Shown here one piece after another: positions 11,253 to 23,977 of a stretch of 64,000 nucleotides of DNA (position 1 is the stretch's first letter; each line of letters opens with the position of its first letter). Below the pieces are notes generated by a model that was not told where the DNA came from, did not search any database, and saw only the letters and a program-made list of their open reading frames with translations. Source of the stretch: Thamnaconus septentrionalis (lineage: Eukaryota; Chordata; Actinopteri; Tetraodontiformes; Monacanthidae). The DNA lies in contig CM020506.1 of the NCBI GenBank assembly GCA_009823395.1, positions 248,001 to 312,000 of the forward strand. Direction: 5' to 3'. Made by a program: the position numbers and the translations under genes.

Positions 11253-12440
11253 CGAAGCAGAATCTTGCATCATGCAGTCTTGTATGTGTGACGCACCACC
11301 GGCCCTTTGATCCCCTCGGACCTTCCGGCTCGCAGGACAAGTTGCGCAGACCTCAGGAAGTTGCGCTCGCGCTCGCCACCCTCGACTGAGACCGCTGACC
11401 TTTGTCAGACAGTAATGCCGATGCTCAGCCGCGGCTACGTCTCCAAAGCCAATATCCGCAGATTTATTTTATTTGACTGCTGGAGTACATCCTCTCAGCT
11501 CAGCCTCTCCCTGCACCTCGGGCAAAGATAAAGCTAGCGGCGACGACCCTGGAGAGACGCTGTGAATGTCCCTCCTAATCAACTCTTACCTTCTTTCATA
11601 TCTGCCGCCCCCCCCAGCCTCTCCCACCCTGCGGACAAACAGACACACGCACCCACACACACGCACAAAGCTGCATGGCTTTAGCACTGAGGAGTCTTTT
11701 AGCGAGTGTAAGGTTCGCTTTAAGTTCTGGGAGGCCTGCGGACACGAGGCTGCATTAAAGGGAGGTTCGGGAGGCTGGTGTGCGACAACTCGGGATGCCT
11801 TATTGGCTCGGCTGTCTCCCAGCTGTCATCTTGCAAGGAAACACATATTCAGCGAACAGGGCAGGAAACGTGGATGTAAAAAGCTTTGCCCGGGGCGAAG
11901 GAATTTGCTATTCCCCCTCTGAGGGTTGTGTCAGCAAACTCTTCAGAGGTCAGAGTGAGAAGCCAGATCCCTTCAAGAGGCCGTCTTCCTCAGCATCTCT
12001 CCATCTTTGTTTGTTTCGCTGGCAGGAAGCAGCACCAAGGGCCTGCAATGAATGTCTTCTGCCAACTGTTATAAAAAAGAGGATTTTATGGTTGTTCAAC
12101 AACCACAAAGTTCTTTGTTTTGTTTTTTTTAGTAACGATTGTTGCTTCTCAGATCAGAGGTCGGGTGTTTTCAAGGTTTTCATAGAGAAGGCATTATCAT
12201 GACTCTAGTCATGGGATTATAATAGAAGTAGTTGGAGCTGCAAAACAATCTCACAAAAGTGGATTTAAAATGGCTCAGATCAGATCAAATGATCAGAGCT
12301 CTTTTTGCTGTTTTACAATTTCCTTCATGCAAGTTTGGAAATGCCCAACCCAACTACAATTAAAACAGAAATTATCGTTTTTGAAATCAAACGTTTTCTC
12401 ATTGAATTTTAATTTTGCCTGGAAAGAACGGCAACAAAAA
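11251..12440. other. unique non-coding DNA
   Basis: No gene recognised. CpG-rich sequence continues to about 11450, a C-run lies near 11609-11616, and a short AC-rich stretch is at 11641-11668. Frames of 118 and 140 codons at 11566-12202 overlap each other and match no family I know. Confidence 0.4.
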
Positions 12441-12444
12441 AGAA

Positions 12445-12612
12445 AAAGGTTGGTTCATAGATGGAGGGATAGATGGATGGTAATGTTGATGGTGGATGAA
12501 TAGAAAGAGGATGATAGATGGATAGATGGATAGATGAAGAATGGATGGGTGAATGATACGTGGATGAGGAATGACATATATTTGAATGAATGAATGAATG
12601 AATTGGATGAGA
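12445..12612. repeat. degenerate GATG/GATA/GAAT tetranucleotide array
   Basis: Imperfect tetranucleotide units: GGATGGATGG near 12468, GATA-GATG units at 12511-12535 and (GAAT)4-5 at 12584-12603. The mixture of unit types fits a decayed tetranucleotide microsatellite, possibly grown from a SINE tail, because GGAT/GAAT tails end SINE copies elsewhere in the window. No SINE body is visible beside it. Confidence 0.8.
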
Positions 12613-12693
12613 TGAATAACCAGTTGGATATATATCCTCATATAAAATGAAAGCCTCTGCTCTCCTACCAGTTGTCTCAACCATCCTCTAAGG

Positions 12694-12874
12694 CAGCGGT
12701 TCTCAAACTTTCTCTGTCACACCCAACCTTGGAGGAAAAAAAAAATCTTTTTGGGGCTAGAAGCCCCAAATTTGACGTGGCTGTGTCTTGAGGGATCCCG
12801 ATGAACCTTCAAGTGGTCCCATGTCTGTAGGACCAAGTTGACTTTTGACCCCATAGACTTGCATGGCATTAGGG
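12694..12874 (+). mobile_element. hAT-like element end, first copy
   Basis: Begins CAGCGGTTCTCAAACTTTCT and continues CTGTCACACCCAACCTTGGAGG, a typical outer end of a fish hAT-type element as I recall it. The inner part (12760-12870) includes a GGGGCTAGAAGCCCC palindrome and a segment mentioning CCCATGTCTGTAGGACCAA. Before any matching inverted end appears, a second near-identical left end starts at 12875. Confidence 0.6.
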
Positions 12875-12960
12875 CAGTGGTTCTCAAACTTTCTCTGTCA
12901 CGCCCCACCTTGGAGGAAGAACATTTTTCATTCCCCCCACCCCCAAAAGCCTAAATGGTG
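12875..12960 (+). mobile_element. hAT-like element end, second copy
   Basis: CAGTGGTTCTCAAACTTTCT followed by CTGTCACGCCCCACCTTGGAGG repeats the first copy 181 bp downstream, in the same orientation, with few differences over about 45 bp. The similarity fades after the C-rich segment near 12935-12952. No matching inverted right end was found within about 1 kb. Confidence 0.6.
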
Positions 12961-13328
12961 ACAAGATAGTTTTTTTTCAAATTCACTGAAACAACATAAA
13001 TGTGCAAATAATGTTTTACCGGAGAGGAGCCGTTGGGTCTCTCAGCCCATCCCACCAGCGCTCCATCCTCCCGTTCTTCTTCTCCGGCCTGACTTTATGG
13101 TCCTTTCATCCTTCTCGCCACCTTTTCCTGCCTCCCCGGTGATAAAAGTCGACGGGCATTACATCGAATTTCTAATGCTTCAACATCCTTTTTTCATTCT
13201 CCCAGCACCAGCAGACTCGCTTCCTCCCCCCCAAGTAACAAAGACACAATAAAAGCAGGGTTTCCCTGTCAGGTAAATTGTTAGAAATCATAGAGAAATC
13301 CTGCGAGGAAAAGAAAAATACTTCACAC

Positions 13329-13330
<2 letters not shown>
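12961..13330. other. unique non-coding DNA
   Basis: No gene is recognised. Sequence after the hAT-like end may include more of that element, but no landmark is visible. Confidence 0.35.

Positions 13331-13361
<31 letters not shown>
13331..13361. repeat. (CA)15 microsatellite
   Basis: Uninterrupted CA units between CTTCACACTT and CTCACAGCTC. Confidence 0.97.
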
Positions 13362-13366
<5 letters not shown>

Positions 13367-16300
13367 GCTCTGACAACTTCTCATACATGTGAGAGCTTTC
13401 AGACCAACTTTGTGTTTGGCCATGCTTGTTGGTTGACGGTTTGCAGTGTGATCACAGTCCATGTGCAAGAAATACACTATGCACTATACTATATTACGGT
13501 CGATAGAGTGCCATGGTAACATGGATCCAGATTTTCTCACGTTGCTCCATCGGCTCTTTGATTTATTCTGCCATCATGAGTTCGATTGCAGACATATCTT
13601 GACTCACATTATCATGCTAATTCATTCTTAAAACAGTCCAATAGTGAAAGCTGACTTTTTTTCAGCTGTGTTGCTGGAATGCCGAAAATGACAACTTGCG
13701 CATTTCCAGGTGGGGCTGCCGTTTTCCGTGTTACTGCGCAGAAAATAATTTGGATTTTGGGGGCCTTTTATGCAAGAAGTTGAGCTGATTATCATAGTGA
13801 AGCCCCTGCAAACTGTTTTTTTTTTTTTTTTTTAATATGTGGGGCAAAGCTTCACTGCTTGAGCGCTTGTAACATCTAGCACGTTCTAGAACGCGCTAAA
13901 AATTGCAATGGAGTGGGTTGTTCCAAGTCGGAGCCATGAATGGAGCAGGTAGGGGAGGGCAAAGAGACAAAACAAAACAACCTTCAGGCTGAGTGAGAGT
14001 GAGGAGATGTTTTTTTTTTTGGTTTTTTTCCGCAAACAAACCCTGTTTCCAGTCGGAAGTAGAAAATTAACTTAATTTCTTAAATTTTGAAACGGTCGTA
14101 ATTATAAATTTATCAATGCCAAGCAAACAATGAGCTTCCTTTATCAGCAAATTATAAACGTTATCATCTATTCATTGGGATGTTTGTGTGTATTAAAATC
14201 TCTGCTGGTAATATTTTTTTCAGGTAAATTGTAATTTCAAAATAATTAACTGTCATTCTGATGAAATAAAAACAAAGAAACCACTCGAATATGCAAGGTA
14301 TTTCATTCTACATCCTTTGTCATATACAATTAATGTCTTTATTTGGAGACTGCCGGGGAAAGAAAGAAATAAGAACTCCTTTCATCCAGGCTTAGAGGAG
14401 GATAAATGCCTTCCAACTGCAATCCAAAAGAGGACTGATGACAATTTACTCAAACTAGATTTATTTCATGGTGCCCTGCAGTGTTTGGATGTAATGTTCT
14501 TTCAATTTGTCTTCTCACAGCCTTCTTTCTCTGTTTGACTAAGTAATTAAAGGAAAATATATTGAAATAGACTAAAAGCGCTGTTTCCCGCACTCTGATT
14601 TCTTCAAATGGCTTTAAAACATGAAAATGAATCTGCTAAAGTGTTACTCTATTTTTCCAGCAAGACACTTTGCTGCTGCAGTTGCAGTGTGTAATTAAGG
14701 TCGGAGAAAAGTTGGCGAGGAGAGAGTCCCAGAGTCGGCTTGATCTCTCCCGTGGGCCTTTCTATCAGTAATAACTCTGCCGACAGGAGCCTCCCTCACC
14801 ACGCTGCGCACAATCTAAAGTTGAGGCGTATCCTCTGGAGGCGGCTAAAAAGCACAAGTAGAATTAAATACTTTTGGGAGTGTATGAAAGGGAAAGTCAA
14901 GTGCAAGCCGACAACTCGCAAATTCTGCATTCGGCGCTCGTCTGCCTCTTGTGAAACACTTTGTTTTCTGACTCACCAGCACAGCCGATCTGTATTTTTA
15001 TCATTATTTTTATTACTGCATTAGCACAGTCCTATGGGATGGTGTCCATTACTGGATTCCGCTCGAGTTTAGTCAAAACAAACACTTTTCTGTGTTTGTG
15101 TGGAGCTGACCCCGTGTCTCACTTCCAACAATAACAAGAGCCAGAGGCCAGCTGGCGCTCCGGTGCGCGGCAGCGTAATGCATCTCCCATATGTTTTCAG
15201 CGAACGCCTCGAGGTGAATAAACATTCTTGGAGTGAAACATGCCCATTTACAGCCGTATCGTCCGCCGTTGCATGCCTGAAGAATATTACTGTGGTAGGA
15301 CAGAATGTGAACCAAGTCTGTTGTCTCATGGTGCCGGAGAGTTACTCTTGAAAGCTTTTATTCTATATTTAACATATTAAGGTAGCTACTTGTTTTGACT
15401 GAACACAAAACAACCTTTGATGCACAATAAATGTCTTTCCCCTGCATTTGTTAACAAAAACAATATATTCCCCTTTAGATTTGATGTGCGACAACTCCAA
15501 CATTTGGATAAAGTGCAAATTTCTAGAAGGATTTCCACTGAGTTGTGTTTTTGGATGAAGACTCATGTCCTGTACATCATCAGCAGAGTGATACTATTCT
15601 ACACAAGGCTTTATGCCAAACACTGATGGGTCGCCCAGCTGGGGGAACTAGACTACAGATGACAAATTCAACTTTATATCCACATTTTCTGCATTGACTC
15701 TCAGAGTTGCAGCTTGTGATCAGTGCTGTCAGTTACAGAGAGGCTTTGTCCTAATCTGGCTTCAATATTTACAGTGGGTTGTTGTGAGCAACGTGGTACT
15801 TGAACTCTGAGAAACCCTCCTCCTATTACTCCTAACATTACTCAAATGCAGTAACATAGATCTGCTTGAACTCACCTTTTCTGCAGATGAATGAATCTGT
15901 TTTCAGTGGAGTGGACAGCTGGGGCTCTGTTCAGTAAAGCAGCAGCCTCGACCCCCAGTGGCATGAGGAGGCTGCGTATGATTTCTTTTCTGTAGGTGGG
16001 TGGGGGTTGGGGGAGGTGGTAGCCGTCTGACTTAAAATCAATGAGCGGCGGCGCGGATGAACCCCGAGATTGTGTTGAACTACCTGCCTGCTTCCGCGGC
16101 AGTTAGAGAGACTCTGTGTTTGATCACGCGGCCGAGGATGAAACAAGTCGACCGTCTTTCATGTCGCTGAAGTCAAAGCGTTTCAAAGGCGCCGGGGCCG
16201 CTGTCAGTCCGACCCGGAGCCGGAGGAGCCGTCCGCACCATTATGTCTTCCCTCTGTGTTTTGCCATCGTCGCCTCGGGCCGCACGTCCTCGCGCAGATT

Positions 16301-18196
16301 GGACTTCATTAAAAAAAAGCGGCGAGGATTGGAGCGGGCAGAGGGATCGCTCAGCTCTCCTCCCTTTTGCTCCGTCGCCACTTGACAGACTGAACCGGTA
16401 CCCTGATGGCGGAGATTAAATATGGAGGGGTGTGGGGGGTAAATAAATAAATAATACGTGCTGGGAAAATGATGAAAGTTAGCTTATTAAAACTTGAAAG
16501 AGCGACGCAACAGAGGCGGGTGAGGAGGTGCTCGTCGCGGCAGCCAGGTGGCCACCGGGTCTGGGTGTTTGTTCAGATGGAGGGTGGGTTTTCAACATGC
16601 TTGGGTTCATTACAGCCGTGGCCCAGGAATATTTTTTTCATATCAGTTGGTCAGTTGCAGGTCTCAGCCTCAGATTCCAGCCAACGGGGGTCCTTGAAGC
16701 GTTGCAGAGTTTGTGTGTCAAACTCAAAATGCTTTGAGAGAAGTCCGTGCTAAAACGTCCTGTCCATTGGTCCTAATGTGCATTAGTTTGGGGTCACCTG
16801 CTCATTTTAGTGTTCAACTCGATTGTAACCGGTTTCATCAAATAATGATCTTGAATGCGCTGCGTTGATAATGAGTGCACTGACATCAGTCAAGATGTGC
16901 TTTTAGTGTTTCATGAAAAGCATTTCCAGTGTCTCGTGTCTGATCGAGAGAATTAATTAATTCTGTGAGAACACATGAAAAGTAGGCTGTTTTAAAGAGC
17001 CCAAAATATAAACCACAATGCTTTGTTTAGTCCTTTTTGGGTTTACTCACACAACTAAGTGTGATTATAACACAAAGCTTTGTTTCAGAAAATGCATTTT
17101 AAAGCATTCAACTTCTTGATAATACTTGATATCCATTCTCTAAAATCCCATTCAATTAGACATTCAAGCAAACGACTCTCAAAGCCATCCCATAATGTGT
17201 TCAGCACATGGGTTATGGTGATGTTCTTGGAGCATTCCAGTAGATAGTATAGTAGAGATAGTATAGTAGAGTAAGTTTGTGACCCGAGAGGTAGCTACAG
17301 TTTAGCATCCCGCTACTAAATTGTGTTGTTTCCGCTGAGAACTTCCCACAGATAATCCGCAATGAAAGACATTAAAGTCTGAGCGGCTCAGCCCTCCTTC
17401 AGCATGCGGCTGAGCGGCTGCCTGTTGATGGCGCACCCAAGTCGAAGCCATGAATAAACAACAGCTGGCCGGGGCCGAGAGGGTCTCATGGATAAAATAT
17501 GCAAGGTGTGGGTGAAGATGTGCGCAGGTTTTTCTGACACTTCCTCCTCTATTTTCTGCAAACTGACGCATGACAAGACGCCGTACTCTGTCGCTGAGCT
17601 GCAGCAACCACATTACAATCATGATTATTACCCCCCTTCAGCCGTCTTTTGTCAAGCGTCAGTAGTTTGTGGGAAATCTAAAGTGAAGGAAATGATCTGC
17701 TCCCCCCGCTGAGCTGAGTGGTCAGCAGGGCAGCAGAGGCTCTGATCCCGTGAGCAGCTATCAGGATAATAATTGCAAGTCAAATCTGGGCTCACCTTCT
17801 CAGATTTATCATCCTCTTTCCAAAGAATTTTCGCCGCAACAATTTTTTTGCATTTACATCTTAAACAGTAGGATTGGCAGTGTTGATTTTTCAGGGTCAA
17901 CATGAAATAATGTCCGGTACAAAATGTCTGCTTCGCCTTCCTTTTTCATTATCAAGACTTTCTCTAAGTTCTGCTCCTCCGGGTCTTGCGTGGCGAGCGC
18001 TCATCCCGGCGTTTATAGATCGGCTGGACCTTCCCCGCCATAAAAATGACAGCATGTTCATTCTTTATTGACGGCTATTCCTCATGGCCTTATAAACAAC
18101 TTGTGTTATGCCGTGGCTGTAGTTGTGTCACGTGGATTTAGTGCCAGTGGACCGTCTCTGGGAGAAGCTCGACAGCAGTTCTTGGGAATAACGATG
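13362..18196. other. unique non-coding DNA
   Basis: No gene, RNA gene or clear mobile element is seen in about 4.8 kb. A T-run lies at about 13819-13834. A small tandem duplication of GTAGATAGTATA-like units is at 17230-17265. 14690-14830 and 15180-15300 are repeat-free and evenly composed. 16020-16390 is CpG-rich (GCGGCGGCGCGG, GCGCCGGGGCCG, CCGGAGCCGG) and ends near TTGGAGCGGG, which could be a CpG island, but no transcript evidence exists. 58-112-codon frames throughout are unremarkable. Confidence 0.4.
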
Positions 18197-18257
18197 TCTT
18201 CTTCTTCTTCTTCTTCTTCTTCTTCTTCTTCTTCTTCTTCTTTCTTCTTCTTCTTCC
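18197..18257. repeat. (TTC)n microsatellite
   Basis: About twenty TTC units with one extra T near 18241. The purine/pyrimidine strand asymmetry makes it a mirror-repeat tract that could adopt triplex structure. Confidence 0.96.
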
Positions 18258-19410
18258 TTTCTTCATTTCTGCCGGGTAGCAGTTAGATGTCTACATCCAA
18301 ACCTGATGGTTGTTTTTCGTGCTGTGAAGAGTTGATTTTCTTCGGTTTTCTTTTGGCGGTTTGGGTGTGGAGGCGTTTTCATCAGTGAACCTGGAATTTT
18401 CTTCCTGACAGAAAGGATCGCAGAGTCAATTTGTTTTTGTTCCATCCGTGAGTCACTCCAGCCTACGTCATGGAGGCTATTTAAACCACCTGATGACATC
18501 ACGCAGTTTGTGGAAGGATGCCAAGGTATGATTGGTCAGAGACCAAGAGGCCATGGCGTGTTTGCCGGTAATTTGTGACTCAGTCACGCAGTCTGTCTAA
18601 GATGATTAAATTAAAAAAGATGTGCTAACAAAAAAAAATCTGGGTTATGTACTTTTTACTTTTTTTTTCTTGAAACTTGACTGTTGCATTTTTAAAAGGA
18701 TTTTTAAATAACTATTTAAACAAATATATACATTAGCCTTAGGACTAGGATTAGGCTGTTCCTTGAACCGTAAAGGGCCAATAAAGAGTTGTTGAGCTTC
18801 CAGTTGGCTCCTCTGCATTGGTCCATGTACAAGCCCACATACACCTGTGAACATCCCTGCAGAAGAAAGTTTGGAAATGGGCAAAGAAACAAAAAACAAA
18901 ACGTGTATCAGCGTTGGCGAGGCATTCATGAGCTCTAAGAGCGCAGCCAGCCCTGCAGGCCGTGCACCGATTCCCGATGCTGGGAGCTTCTCTGTGTTTG
19001 CATAAAACTGCCATTGGACATCAGCGGCTGGGCAGAGAAAGAAAAATGGAGCCTGGGCGAACTTCACCTTTCAGCCTCAGACGTCTGCAGCTCCTTTCCG
19101 GACTCGCAGCTTGAAAGAAACCGTTTCAGATAAAATTCCGTCCACTTTTCCTCCCTCCCCCGGTTGTACTTTTAGCTGCACTGAGCCAGCGATACGAGGC
19201 GTCTCGTCTACTCCCCGGTTGTGTGGTTACCGTCCAGCCTTGGATGTAATACGCTGAAAGCCTCGCCCCTGACTGCAGTTCTTGGCCTTTTCTCTGACGG
19301 AGCTCTTGTTGCATCATGAGGCGTGTGATGGATGTGTCCATGTGAGGAAACAATGGTTCACTATCTTCCACCGCAGACGCTTTCCTTTCAGTTTGTGCCT
19401 TGCGTGCATG
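18258..19410. other. unique non-coding DNA
   Basis: No gene recognised. The minus-strand frame at 18645-19067 (140 codons) has no recognisable motif. CCAATCAT-type and TGACATCACGCA (CRE-like, 18494) motifs occur singly. Confidence 0.4.
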
Positions 19411-19484
19411 CGTGTGTGTGTGTGTGTGTGTGTGGAAGCTCCTTTATTCTTGGAGGTGTCTGTCCCACAACCCTATACATAATA
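19411..19484. repeat. (GT)12 array with shared right flank, copy 1
   Basis: GT repeat at 19411-19434 followed by GAAGCTCCTTTATTCTTGG and, after 20 bp, CCTATACATAATAGATCAC. The same right flank recurs, diverged, after the GT array at 20970. The shared flank suggests that both arrays belong to one dispersed repeat rather than arising independently. Confidence 0.7.
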
Positions 19485-20394
19485 GATCACCTATTTGAAG
19501 TCCCAGTTAACTTGGAGTCATCTTAATACATGAATAATTTCCTCCCTGTTTTCTTAAGCACTAGCCCCCCTCAACCTCCACCGCCGCCGCCTACACACGC
19601 ACATGCGCACACACACCAACACACAGAGATTTTTTCATCAACACCCTCACTGTGTTGGTCCTCAGAAGACGTCCATCGTCCTTTTCAATCCAAACCAGAT
19701 ATTCCTGTTGAAGTCTCTTGTGATTCTCGGGTTGCGTTCACACCGGTCCTGTTCAGTCAATAGCTATGTTCACATGCGCAAATTTCTCCAATGCGATCTA
19801 AACCCTGGTTGATGGTGAACTCCAATGTGGGTAAACACAACTCAAACGTCCCCTGCAGTAACCGATAAATAATCCAGGTTTCTTCATCATTCTCTGCCCT
19901 GTAGTTCTTTCATAGTTCTTAATGCAGCGCCACCACAGGCCAGGAGGGGAATACGTCCCTCCAAAGGTTGAGTGTCTTTGACAAAGCGCAGCGCTGGACG
20001 ACCTGCTGAATGTCGCAGCTCGATAGTGCCAAGTCCACCGGACCCTTGGGTGTTTGAAGATGGCCTTGTTCTCTCTTGGTATCACTCACTGTCTCCAGAT
20101 TGAGACTACAGACTGACGCGGTCATTATAATGTTCTATTCAAGCCTCGGGGGGGTCAGACCTCAACATTAGAACCAACCACAGTACACAGTGGAGAAGAG
20201 ATAATGGATAAAACATCAAGACGCGTCGCCTCTCGTCCCAGATGGCGAATTTAAGAAGTGACTTGCATGTTTATGGCCACTTTTCTGGGCGAGCGCCAGT
20301 TAAAACTCCTCAGCTGCAGCGTGGCGGTGCAGTGCAGCAGCTGTCGGCTGCGGTGCGGCGGGGGCCGTCTGTTCCTCAGCCGGGCTGGTCGATC
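19485..20394. other. unique non-coding DNA
   Basis: No gene recognised. AC-rich and CCGCCG segments occur at 19571-19625. The remaining sequence is of mixed composition, with CpG-rich patches near 20300-20380. Confidence 0.4.
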
Positions 20395-20480
20395 AGTCAC
20401 GCTGACAGGCTAATAAAGGGTCTTGCTTTCATTAAGGAGCCCACGGTACCCTATAGACGGACAATCTTTCATGCTCTCCT
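20395..20480. promoter_or_regulatory. candidate short conserved non-coding element
   Basis: GCTGACAGGCTAATAAAGGG and CTTTCATTAAGGAGCCC form a compact, repeat-free block with homeodomain-like TAATAAA and ATTA cores. There is no coding potential. This is a weak texture-based call. Confidence 0.2.
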
Positions 20481-20968
20481 TAAGCACTTGCTTTGTTATT
20501 TTTGAGTTCTGCGCACATTCGTCATTGACATGGGCTCACCTGGCCGGTCGAGCTGGGAGGAGTTTTGTGGGTGGAGAGAGCGCGGGCGATAAACATATTG
20601 CAAGTGGAGGAATGCGGATTAACGACCTGGCAACCCAGCTGGGACATTTCCCCAAACTCAAACATTCGTTTCATGCATCTGCCTGAAAGAACTCAAGAGA
20701 TCAAGGTCAGAAAAGGGTGAGGCTCTTTCAAAGTAAAGCGACCGGGCGGACATTCTGTCTCTCGCGCTGGCAGCGGCCGAGCAGATTTTACTCTTTATCG
20801 CCGGTCGAGTGAGCAGGTAACGGCTCGAGGCTTCGAGTTGATGTGAGCGGTGGCACTTGACCCGCATCACTTCCCCGTGGCGAGGCGTGATGCGCACCAG
20901 CGTTTAGCTAAACCCCTGCCCAAGCCAGCTGGGAGTAAAGTGGAGACCCACGTTTGACAGAGGACCGC

Positions 20969-20969
<1 letters not shown>
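20481..20969. other. unique non-coding DNA
   Basis: No gene is recognised. The sequence is moderately CpG-rich (20730-20900) with short frames only. Confidence 0.4.
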
Positions 20970-21001
<32 letters not shown>

Positions 21002-21050
21002 CTGCTTCTATTCTTGTCTGCCGTACAACCCCATACATAATAGATCATAG
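20970..21050. repeat. (GT)15 array with shared right flank, copy 2
   Basis: GT repeat at 20970-20999 followed by AGCTGCTTCTATTCTTGTC and CCCCATACATAATAGATCAT. This flank parallels the one after the GT array at 19411, including the 15-bp match ATACATAATAGATCA. Beyond about 21040 the two loci no longer resemble each other. Confidence 0.7.
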
Positions 21051-22119
<1,069 letters not shown>

Positions 22120-22240
22120 AGAACAAAATCAGCCTGATTAGAAATTAGAGACGGGAAACAATAAAGTGGTGCGAATAGGGCCGAGACTTTGATTGGAACA
22201 AATGGCTTTGAGTTGTCTAATTCGCAGAAGGAGGAGGAGA
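22120..22240. promoter_or_regulatory. candidate conserved non-coding element
   Basis: Compact cluster: CCAATCAG (22114), CTGATTAGAAATTAGAG (22133-22149), CAATAAAG (22159), CTTTGATTGG (22187-22196, a TCF/LEF-type core joined to a reverse CCAAT) and GTCTAATTCG (22217). It is free of repeats. The motif density is suggestive of an enhancer; conservation is untested. Confidence 0.3.
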
Positions 22241-22980
22241 CGACGGCGTGCTGTGTCGTAAATAGTTGTTCCCCACTCGTGGCCTCGCTGTGAACTAGAT
22301 TCCTTCTGCCTTCTCCCCCTCTCTTGCATCCGCGACTTCACTGTCTATTTATGTATTCTCCCTCTCCTCGTACCTGTTCTGTCTTCTTTTCCCCATCCAG
22401 CTACGCTCGCCGCTTGCCGAAAAGCAAACTGTCTGTCATAACTGATAGATTGGATGGAGGTTATTCTGAATAATCAGCAAGATTCCCGAGTCTCGGCATG
22501 ATCCTTGTTGTTTCAGTACACATACATTAAGTTATTATATCATTGTGATTTTACTTTTTTTTGTGTGATTTTTGAAGAATCGAATTTGGCATTAAACTTC
22601 AAATATCGTTAGCCTAATAGCATAGTTGCCTAAGTCATCTTTGAACGTTTTCGGAAAACAAGAAAAAACACATTTTTTAGCAAGCACATTGGTAAAGTTA
22701 GGCACGGCAATTATGCTACTAGGCTAACGATATATGTATTTTTATTGGCACGTATAGATGAACACATTTTTTTGTGTGTAGCAAAGTGACCTTTGCTTCT
22801 AACCTGCTTCTTGGCAACCAATCCCTTAACATATTTGACTGTAGCCAAACTCGTGCTGCTGGGCTGGGCCGTGACATCCATCTTCTCAAAATACAAAACC
22901 ACTTTGTTGAAATTGAAATCGTGCTCAAGTGACTGACGCCGCACCATGTAATCAACGGCTTCACAACATAAGAGTCGGAT
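22241..22980. other. unique non-coding DNA
   Basis: No gene is recognised. ATATCGTTAGCCTAATAGCATAGTTGCCTAAG near 22604 has a partly inverted partner near 22709-22730 (ATTATGCTACTAGGCTAACGATAT). This frames about 130 bp, 22604-22731, as a possible small inverted-repeat element. Confidence 0.4.
22604..22731. repeat. short element framed by imperfect inverted repeats
   Basis: The left arm AATATCGTTAGCCTAATAGCAT pairs with the right arm ATGCTACTAGGCTAACGATAT. About 20 of 22 bases are complementary, allowing for a small gap. The arms are about 85 bp apart. This is the form of a small MITE. No target duplication was identified and I do not recognise the family. Confidence 0.5.
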
Positions 22981-23213
22981 CCAACCATCCATCAACCATC
23001 CATCCATCCAACCATCCAACCAACCATCCATCCATCCATCCATCCAACCATCCATCCATCCATCCAACCATCCATCAACCATCCATCCATCCAACCATCC
23101 ATCAACCATCCATCCATCCAACCATCCAACCAACCATCCATCCATCCATCTATCCATCCATCCAACCATCCATCCAACCATCCATCCATCCAACCATCCA
23201 TCCATCCATAGAG
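22981..23213. repeat. CCAT/CCAA tetranucleotide minisatellite-like array
   Basis: About 230 bp of CCAT and CCAA units in irregular order (CATCCAACCATCCAACCAAC, CATCAACCATCC). The array stays open in several frames on both strands, giving His-Pro-Ser-Ile and Gly-Trp-Met-Asp repeats that should not be read as proteins. The irregular mix points to slippage plus unequal exchange in an old array. Confidence 0.95.
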
Positions 23214-23952
23214 AGGACACAAGGAGAACGCAACCTTCTCGCTTCCAGTCGATGTTGCTCGTCCAACATTAATTTCTTTTTTGATTGATCTGCATTTTAT
23301 CAGCAGTCTCATTGCAGTTTCTTCTTCCTTTTTTGTCGTTGTTGTACCAAAGCTGTTGACCGCTCAGCTCAATTTCTGTCCTTACATGAAGCTGGAGGAT
23401 GGATACTCTGTATTAGCCCCAGTAGGGATGAGTGTCTCCATGACTATCAGACATGAATGCACGTACACAAACACACACACTACAGAGTAAGAATGAAAGT
23501 TCAAATAAGCCCTCCATATCTGTAGATGAAAAAGAAACACGGGAGGAACGTTTACACAGCAGTGAGGTGAGATGCGCGTCACGCTTTGCATTTCAGTTTG
23601 ATCTTCTTTACACCAAATAGACGGTTTGCAATAAAACACCTGGTGTAAATTGTCACATCACGACTTCTTGTTTTCTCAATTGTTTTTTCCAATAATTTCG
23701 CTCTGTCTGAATTTGACCTAGTGCTGCTTTTCCTGAATGTCCTCTCCTACCTTGTGTGTTGACTTGACCGGATGTTCAACTCTCTCTCGCCATTTATTTT
23801 TTTCTGTTTAAAATCGTCTATGAGCACAAATTATTTTTGCCTCCTTAATGCCTGATTTCAAAGTTGTTTTGTATATTTTCAAATGAGTGTTATTTTTGAA
23901 GTATAGTTAAACTTACAACTTTACATCTCACACGTTTACATTGTCTTACAAC
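23214..23952. other. unique non-coding DNA
   Basis: No gene is recognised. A short AC-rich stretch is at 23465-23480. Confidence 0.4.
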
Positions 23953-23977
23953 TGTGTGTGTGTGTGTGTGTGTGTGT
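23953..23977. repeat. (GT)12 microsatellite
   Basis: Short uninterrupted GT tract. Confidence 0.95.

Noticed and set aside
10753..11389. Overlapping 195- and 204-codon frames on both strands
   Set aside because: Both cross the (AC)25 array; the rest is CpG-rich sequence with few stops. No recognisable motif.
22981..23213. CRISPR-like array
   Set aside because: The repeat unit is four bases without spacers; the host is a vertebrate.
22711..23312. Gly-Trp-Met-Asp and His-Pro-Ser-Ile repeat proteins on the two strands
   Set aside because: They are direct translations of the CCAT/CCAA array, which is open in several frames on both strands.
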